DNA of 11,484 nucleotides from Phoronis ovalis (lineage: Eukaryota; Phoronida; Phoronidae): assembly GCA_028565635.1 (NCBI GenBank), contig JAOXYB010052779.1:1-11484 (forward strand), in the 5' to 3' direction. The position numbers and the translations under genes were made by a program. Positions 7,923-11,484 of the stretch are shown piece by piece; position 1 is the stretch's first letter, and every line of letters starts with the position of its first letter. The notes under the pieces are model-generated. The model saw nothing but the letters and a program-made list of their open reading frames with translations. It was not told the DNA's origin and searched no databases.

Positions 7923-8087
7923 GTGGATATGACTATAAGTGAAGACTTGCGAACATTGACATTGGGTTATTACAAATACATGTGGATTAGGAACAGAGGA
8001 GTGAAATATGAGGGATTATTCGATGCTCTGCCTATTTCATTTCAACAAGAGATTTCCTTGCAGCTAAATCAGAAAATACTGGACAAG
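7923..8087 (+). CDS. Channel exon B: C-linker
   Basis: This internal exon has 165 bases, 55 codons, phase 0 at both ends, with acceptor TTGAATTTACAG and donor GTACTAG. It continues exon A without a gap: ...NIKSLM then VDMTISEDL. The C-linker signature is clear: LGYYKYMWIRNRGV (about residues 13-27) matches the ...YY.YLW..KKGV.. B'-helix region. LFDALPISFQQEISLQLN (about 32-49) matches the LP..L...I...L helices that precede the nucleotide-binding domain. In the channel this segment makes the tetrameric gating ring below the pore. The wording YYKYMW.RN.GV..E.LF is closer to CNGK-like and HCN-like members than to vertebrate CNGA (WFDYLW.N.K). The open frame upstream to 7857 is intron. Confidence 0.85.
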
Positions 8088-9628
8088 GTACTAGTACATG
8101 TACCAAACAATTAAAGAAATTATTTAGTGAAGCAAAATAACTGGTTTGTAATACTTGATTGCTGATATAATTAAAAGCAGTGTTCTGAAACAATTTAATT
8201 ACCACAACTTTTCATTTTACTTTTCCACCACAGACAATTTTTGTTGTGTTTTAAGAAAACAGTCTATCTTTCTGAGGAAGTTGTCTTGAATTGTCAAAAG
8301 GTTGAAACCAGTTAATTACGACCATCCACTCAGTGGCTGACCATTCATCATAGGCTATGCATTGTTGTCATACATAGCACTGCCTTTATCTCGTGATAAA
8401 GACTTCGGTTTTTTCCTGATCAGCTTCATTAGGTACAGGGTAAATACAATTGACCTTGTTTATTTCTAATATGGCTGACTGGCAGCCATGTTTGTTCCTA
8501 AGAGGGCACATCACGTTGCACCAATTTTGAGACAGGCAAAGCTTTGACTTGACAAATCAAAGATGGATTCATGAAAGCCACAGGTTAGTAGTTGACATTT
8601 TAAAATTACCTTAAGAAATAGGTTAAATTTTGATACGAATCCTTAACATTTTTTGTTGTGCATAACTATTTCTTTGTTTCACAATAATTGATTTAGTTTT
8701 TATTCGATCAGCATGATACTCAGAACACGGTAAATACATGTCAGTCAACGTATGGGTCATCTATAACTTTGACTTGATAACTTCCAAGACAGCCACCTGG
8801 TGGCCATGTTTATCAAGATTATGTTACAATAACAGCTTCAGTTTTCATTCAATCAACTTCATAGTTGGTATAGAGTAGCTATAGGTAAAAGTACATGTTA
8901 GGTATAATTTTGACCTGGATTACTCCCAATAGGGCTGACTATGCTTCCAAGAGGGTACATCGTATTAAGCCTAATTATGCTGGAAAGAAAAAGCGTTGAC
9001 TGGAAAATTAAAAAATGGGCCGGTGTGTGAGGCTGGGTGGGATTTTGGAATGACTTTGAAAAGTGTGTCAATTCCAGATTCAAATGTTTGAAATTTTACT
9101 GTAATGGTACTTTGCTTTACGTATGAGAATTACTCCAAAAATTGCATTGTCCAGTTACAAATCTAGGCTACAAACCACATATTAGCCACAATGTGATGAA
9201 ATCAGAGGGATGTGATGGCATCTGACTTTGCAAATGTCTTGTTGGCTGTCTCAGAATAATTTATTTTGGCAAATAGGAAAAATATTTGATAAGTATTAAA
9301 TAACAACAGAAAGTCAGACTAAATTACCACAAAGTTCAAGTAAATTCTTCCAGAACCTAGGAGTTTCCGTTTTGTATTCTGTGAGGTAAAAATATACCTC
9401 GAGCTACTTTTGTCCATAACTAGACAATTCATGCGTAGAGTGATCATTTTAAGTTAAAAGGTAAACAGAGACAAAAATACAGGTCAAGTTTGATTTTCAT
9501 TGGATCAATTCCACTATAATCAACTAGTGGCTTATTCCCAAGATAAGCTGGGATGCACACTATCTGCCAAAGCAGACATTTTGTTATTTAAAACCATGAG
9601 GACATACCTTGGTTTGTCTTGAATTCAG
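8088..9628. repeat. Intron B with degenerate ~130-150-base repeats
   Basis: No gene is visible. Three diverged units share the plan TTCGGTTTT/TTCAGTTTTCATT, GATCAGCTTCAT, GGTAAATACA, then GGCTGAC..GGCAGCCATGTTT and CCAAGAGGGTACATC. They start at about 8403, 8690 and 8833, with a weaker fourth trace at about 9461-9500 (GATTTTCATTGGATCAATT). This is an old dispersed or tandem intronic repeat of unknown class. Confidence 0.5.
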
Positions 9629-9775
9629 GCTGCTATATTCTCCAATGTTGGTCATGGATTCCTGCGAATGTTATCGATGCACATGAAGCACGTATTTTAT
9701 TTGCCTGGACAAATTATATCATCAGCTGGCGATATTGGATTTCAGATGTTTTACATACACAAAGGAATGGTTGAG
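9629..9775 (+). CDS. Channel exon C: first half of cyclic-nucleotide-binding domain
   Basis: This internal exon has 147 bases, 49 codons, phase 0 at both ends, with acceptor TTGTCTTGAATTCAG and donor GTATGT. It follows exon B directly: ...NQKILDK then AAIFSNVGHGFL. Motifs of the CNBD are in order: IF....FLRMLS (N-terminal helix), then VFYLPGQII (first beta strands; family P.V...PG..I), then AGDIGFQMFYIHKG (family KGD.G.EMYFI..G). The lysine or arginine usual before GD is alanine here. The phosphate-binding cassette (FGE...R.AS/T) and C-helix, which contact cAMP or cGMP, should be encoded by the next exon. I found no FGE-type segment in 9776-11484. Ligand binding therefore cannot be judged from this window. 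Confidence 0.88.
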
Positions 9776-10010
9776 GTATGTAATTTAGATGTGTTGGTAT
9801 GCTGTATCTTCAAGTGGCCTGAAGTATCAGGCAAGAAACAGCAACTGTACTGAGTAGAAGTTGACAACATGTGGTTAATTGTGCAAAGTAGGAAGTAGAA
9901 TATTTAGAAAATAAGATTAATTTTATATTAAAATAGTAGAAAAAAGATAAAAAATATTGAAAATATAATCTAGTCAAAACTGAACCTTACATTTTAACTA
10001 CAGAAAGCTT
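9776..10010 (+). other. Start of intron C, no gene seen
   Basis: AT-rich sequence after the exon C donor. No continuation exon of the channel and no repeat is recognised before the Penelope-like remnant. Confidence 0.5.
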
Positions 10011-10223
10011 TCAGTCCTTTCTGATTTTGTGGGAAGAGGTCACATGATCACTTGACCTCAAAAGGGTATCATAAATTAGAGGCAGATCATATCCCAGGTC
10101 TCTGTTCATAGTCAACCTGAGAGTTCTAATATGTATAGCCTCTTTGATCTTCCTGGCTATAGGTGTAGGTTTCTGGTCCAAGATCTTATAACCGTCCCAC
10201 TTAATATTATGACTAGCATTGGA
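10011..10223 (-). pseudogene. C-terminal part of a GIY-YIG nuclease domain, Penelope-like element
   Basis: One minus-strand frame of 70 codons runs from SNASHNIKWDGYKILDQ through RKIKEAIHIRTL, TMNRDLGYDLPLIYDTLL to a TGA (10011-10013). The order H.I.WD..KI.D, then (R)KIKEAI.IR, then .MNRD.GY.LP.IYD is the usual end of the GIY-YIG endonuclease that follows the reverse transcriptase in Penelope-like elements. In intact elements this domain nicks target DNA for reverse transcription. Just upstream (about 10260-10345) another frame gives ETGHMAKTWIREHR, resembling the GET....R..EH motif, so the domain is frameshifted and inactive. The last 47 bases belong to the inverted repeat that brackets the remnant. 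Confidence 0.75.
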
Positions 10224-10451
10224 TATAATTGCCTCTCAGTGTTGGAACAATGTTTTGTGGCAGTGGAATTTTATGTAGTGCTTCAATCTATGTTCCCTAA
10301 TCCAGGTCTTGGCCATATGACCAGTCTCTGCTTATTATCACAGTTATTGTTCATAAGTTGACCAATAGCGGCACACTTTTCACCAGGTTTAGATACTAGT
10401 AATAGCATATAACTGAGAGCATTTCAAGTTTCAAAGCCATTTTAACTGTAA

Positions 10452-10501
10452 AGTCCTGAAAAATTCGAGGTGTTCACACATTCCTCTCACATATGGCCGG
10501 A
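10452..10501 (-). pseudogene. Connector segment between RT and nuclease, Penelope-like element
   Basis: The minus strand reads RPYVRGMCEHLEFFRT. This resembles the conserved (L)PYVRG.SE.L.RIF segment between the reverse transcriptase and the GIY-YIG domain of Penelope-like and related invertebrate elements. The frame breaks with a stop soon after. Its position between the other two fragments supports one decayed element. Confidence 0.55.
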
Positions 10502-10742
10502 AGTGTGGTAACTATTCTCTTTCCTTCATTGTTTTTGTTTTTATCCTTGCTACTATTACTATCGTCAATTGGAATATGCTACCAGAAGAATGTGTATCCA
10601 CCCCGTCCTTGGGGTCATTCACATCCTCACTCAGAATAGATTAGTCTGACATCTTGTGGCATGTGCCACGGTTTTATTCAATATTAACTTGATGTCTACA
10701 GAACTTGCTGATTAACGGGTAGAAGAGGTATAATTAGTGTTT

Positions 10743-10901
10743 TTAAGCATACTTTTGGATATTATTATTATACCCATAGTTTACCATTGCTTTCTTAACA
10801 TGTTCAGTCTCCTTGATCTTATCATTATCCTCAGTGCACACATAATCAGTTCTATTTAACACAGTTCTAATGACACCCACCTTGTGTTCTAATGGATTGG
10901 T
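10743..10901 (-). pseudogene. C-terminal piece of a reverse transcriptase, Penelope-like element
   Basis: A single minus-strand frame of 52 codons reads TNPLEHKVGVIRTVLNRTD, then KIKETEHVKKAMVNYGY, ending at TAA (10743-10745). The pattern (H)PLEHK.GV.RTL..R.......K..E..H...A...NGYP is the hallmark after the palm domain of Penelope-like reverse transcriptases. Everything N-terminal of it, including the catalytic DD motif, is absent. At 10899 the sequence passes straight into the inverted copy of the element's other end, so the copy is 5'-truncated. It is not functional. Confidence 0.75.
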
Positions 10902-10970
10902 CAAGTGATCATGTGACCACTTCCCGCAACATCAGAAAGGATTGATGAGTCTTGTTATGAGACTGCCCTT

Positions 10971-11345
10971 ACCAAAAAAGAAGTCTTCTGTTAGTATTCG
11001 GGAAGTGGTATATCTTAGTATTCGAAGACTTAAATAAGTGGTTATTTTAGTATTCGAAGACTTAAATAAGTGGTTATTTTAGTATTCGAAGACTTAAATA
11101 GGTGGTTATTTTAGTATTCGAAGACTTATTCCCATAACCCCTTAATGCTCAAAATAACCACTTAACACGCAAATAAGTGGTAGTTAAGTATTCGAATGGG
11201 CCGACATATTTAAATGAGCTAAGTATTCGAAGACTTATTTCGAAGACTTGTTTTGAATACTTATTTCGAATACTAAGATCAAATACTTAGATATCTTCGA
11301 ATTATGTAATCGAATACAACCATAAACCACTTATTTCGTCAATGC
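10971..11345. repeat. TTCGAA-rich repeat with a 32-base tandem array
   Basis: Exact tandem units of 32 bases start at 11016, 11048 and 11080, followed by a partial unit at 11112-11128. Each carries TATTCGAAGACTTAAATAAG and TGGTTATTT; the third differs by one base (AATAGG). The array then breaks into inverted and shuffled pieces of the same words: AAAATAACCACTTAA (about 11152-11166), AAATAAGTGGTAGTTAAG, several TTCGAA-centred pieces between 11190 and 11300, and ACCACTTATTTCG near 11326. Much of the region is self-complementary. No coding potential. It may be a MITE or satellite-like element. Confidence 0.85.
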
Positions 11346-11484
11346 AAACTGGTATTAGATATGCATGCATATAAATACAGAAATAATAAATATATACGAA
11401 ATGCCTATATTATAATCTGATCATAAAGTAATGTACATAAGCAATCAATCCTATATAAATATCTTATTTTATACACAAGAAATA
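11346..11484. other. AT-rich end of window, nothing recognised
   Basis: Simple AT-rich sequence with ATGCATGCATAT. No exon or element end is seen. Confidence 0.5.

Larger units (their letters stand above)
10011..10945 (-). mobile_element. 5'-truncated Penelope-like retroelement bracketed by a 47-base inverted repeat
   Basis: The arms 10011-10057 and 10899-10945 are inverted copies, 43 of 47 positions identical by eye. Both contain GGTCACATGATCACTTGACC, itself an imperfect palindrome, and CTTTCTGAT. Between them, on the minus strand, lie the RT end, the connector and the GIY-YIG end in the correct order. Penelope-like elements are known for complex inverted or tandem terminal arrangements. 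Here the 3' end sequence seems duplicated in inverted orientation at the truncation point. Confidence 0.65.

Noticed and set aside
10131-10361. 76-codon plus-strand open frame
   Set aside because: It is the antisense of the GIY-YIG nuclease remnant, which carries the recognisable motifs.
10899-10960. Hammerhead ribozyme of a Penelope-like terminal repeat
   Set aside because: CTGATG occurs on the minus strand but is not followed by the A of CUGAUGA, and no properly spaced GAAA with flanking stems is seen.
11016-11128. CRISPR-like array (32-base repeat)
   Set aside because: The units abut with no spacers and the setting is a eukaryotic genome. It is a tandem repeat.

Overview
This looks like intron and intergenic DNA from an invertebrate animal. 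It is AT-rich with no long open reading frames. It has short GT-AG bounded exons, an ACAT/ACAG/CA microsatellite, G-runs, and many decayed transposons of metazoan type (pogo/Tigger, Penelope-like, MITEs). The repeat style suggests a marine invertebrate, perhaps a deuterostome or cnidarian. That is an impression only; nothing in the window fixes the species.

The one credible host gene is on the + strand. Three exons, at 3876-4053, 7923-8087 and 9629-9775, join in frame with compatible phases. They encode a continuous stretch of a cyclic-nucleotide-gated (CNG/HCN/CNGK superfamily) cation channel: the end of the selectivity filter, S6, the C-linker and the first half of the cyclic-nucleotide-binding domain. 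Exons for S1 to the pore helix should lie upstream of the window. The exon with the phosphate-binding cassette should lie downstream; I could not find either here.

Region by region: 1-255 is the end of an unidentified, possibly transposon-derived reading frame. 540-705 is a G-run/T-run repeat. 748-2177 is bounded by two direct copies of a ~320-base repeat that carries a TGACGTCA palindrome. 2321-3308 holds two copies of a MITE-like element in opposite orientation with a microsatellite between them. Intron 4054-7922 carries, back to back, a broken HIRAN-like gene (minus) and a broken pogo/Tigger transposase (plus) with an intact-looking intron. Intron 8088-9628 holds degenerate ~150-base repeats. 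10011-10945 is a Penelope-like element remnant (minus) bracketed by a 47-base inverted repeat. 10971-11345 is a TTCGAA-rich repeat with a perfect 32-base period.

The transposon remnants have no visible role in the channel gene beyond enlarging its introns. The most unusual points are the divergent HIRAN/pogo pair, the intron inside the pogo remnant, the inverted end of the Penelope-like element, and the two terminal repeat families. All family assignments were made by eye from motifs, without a database search.
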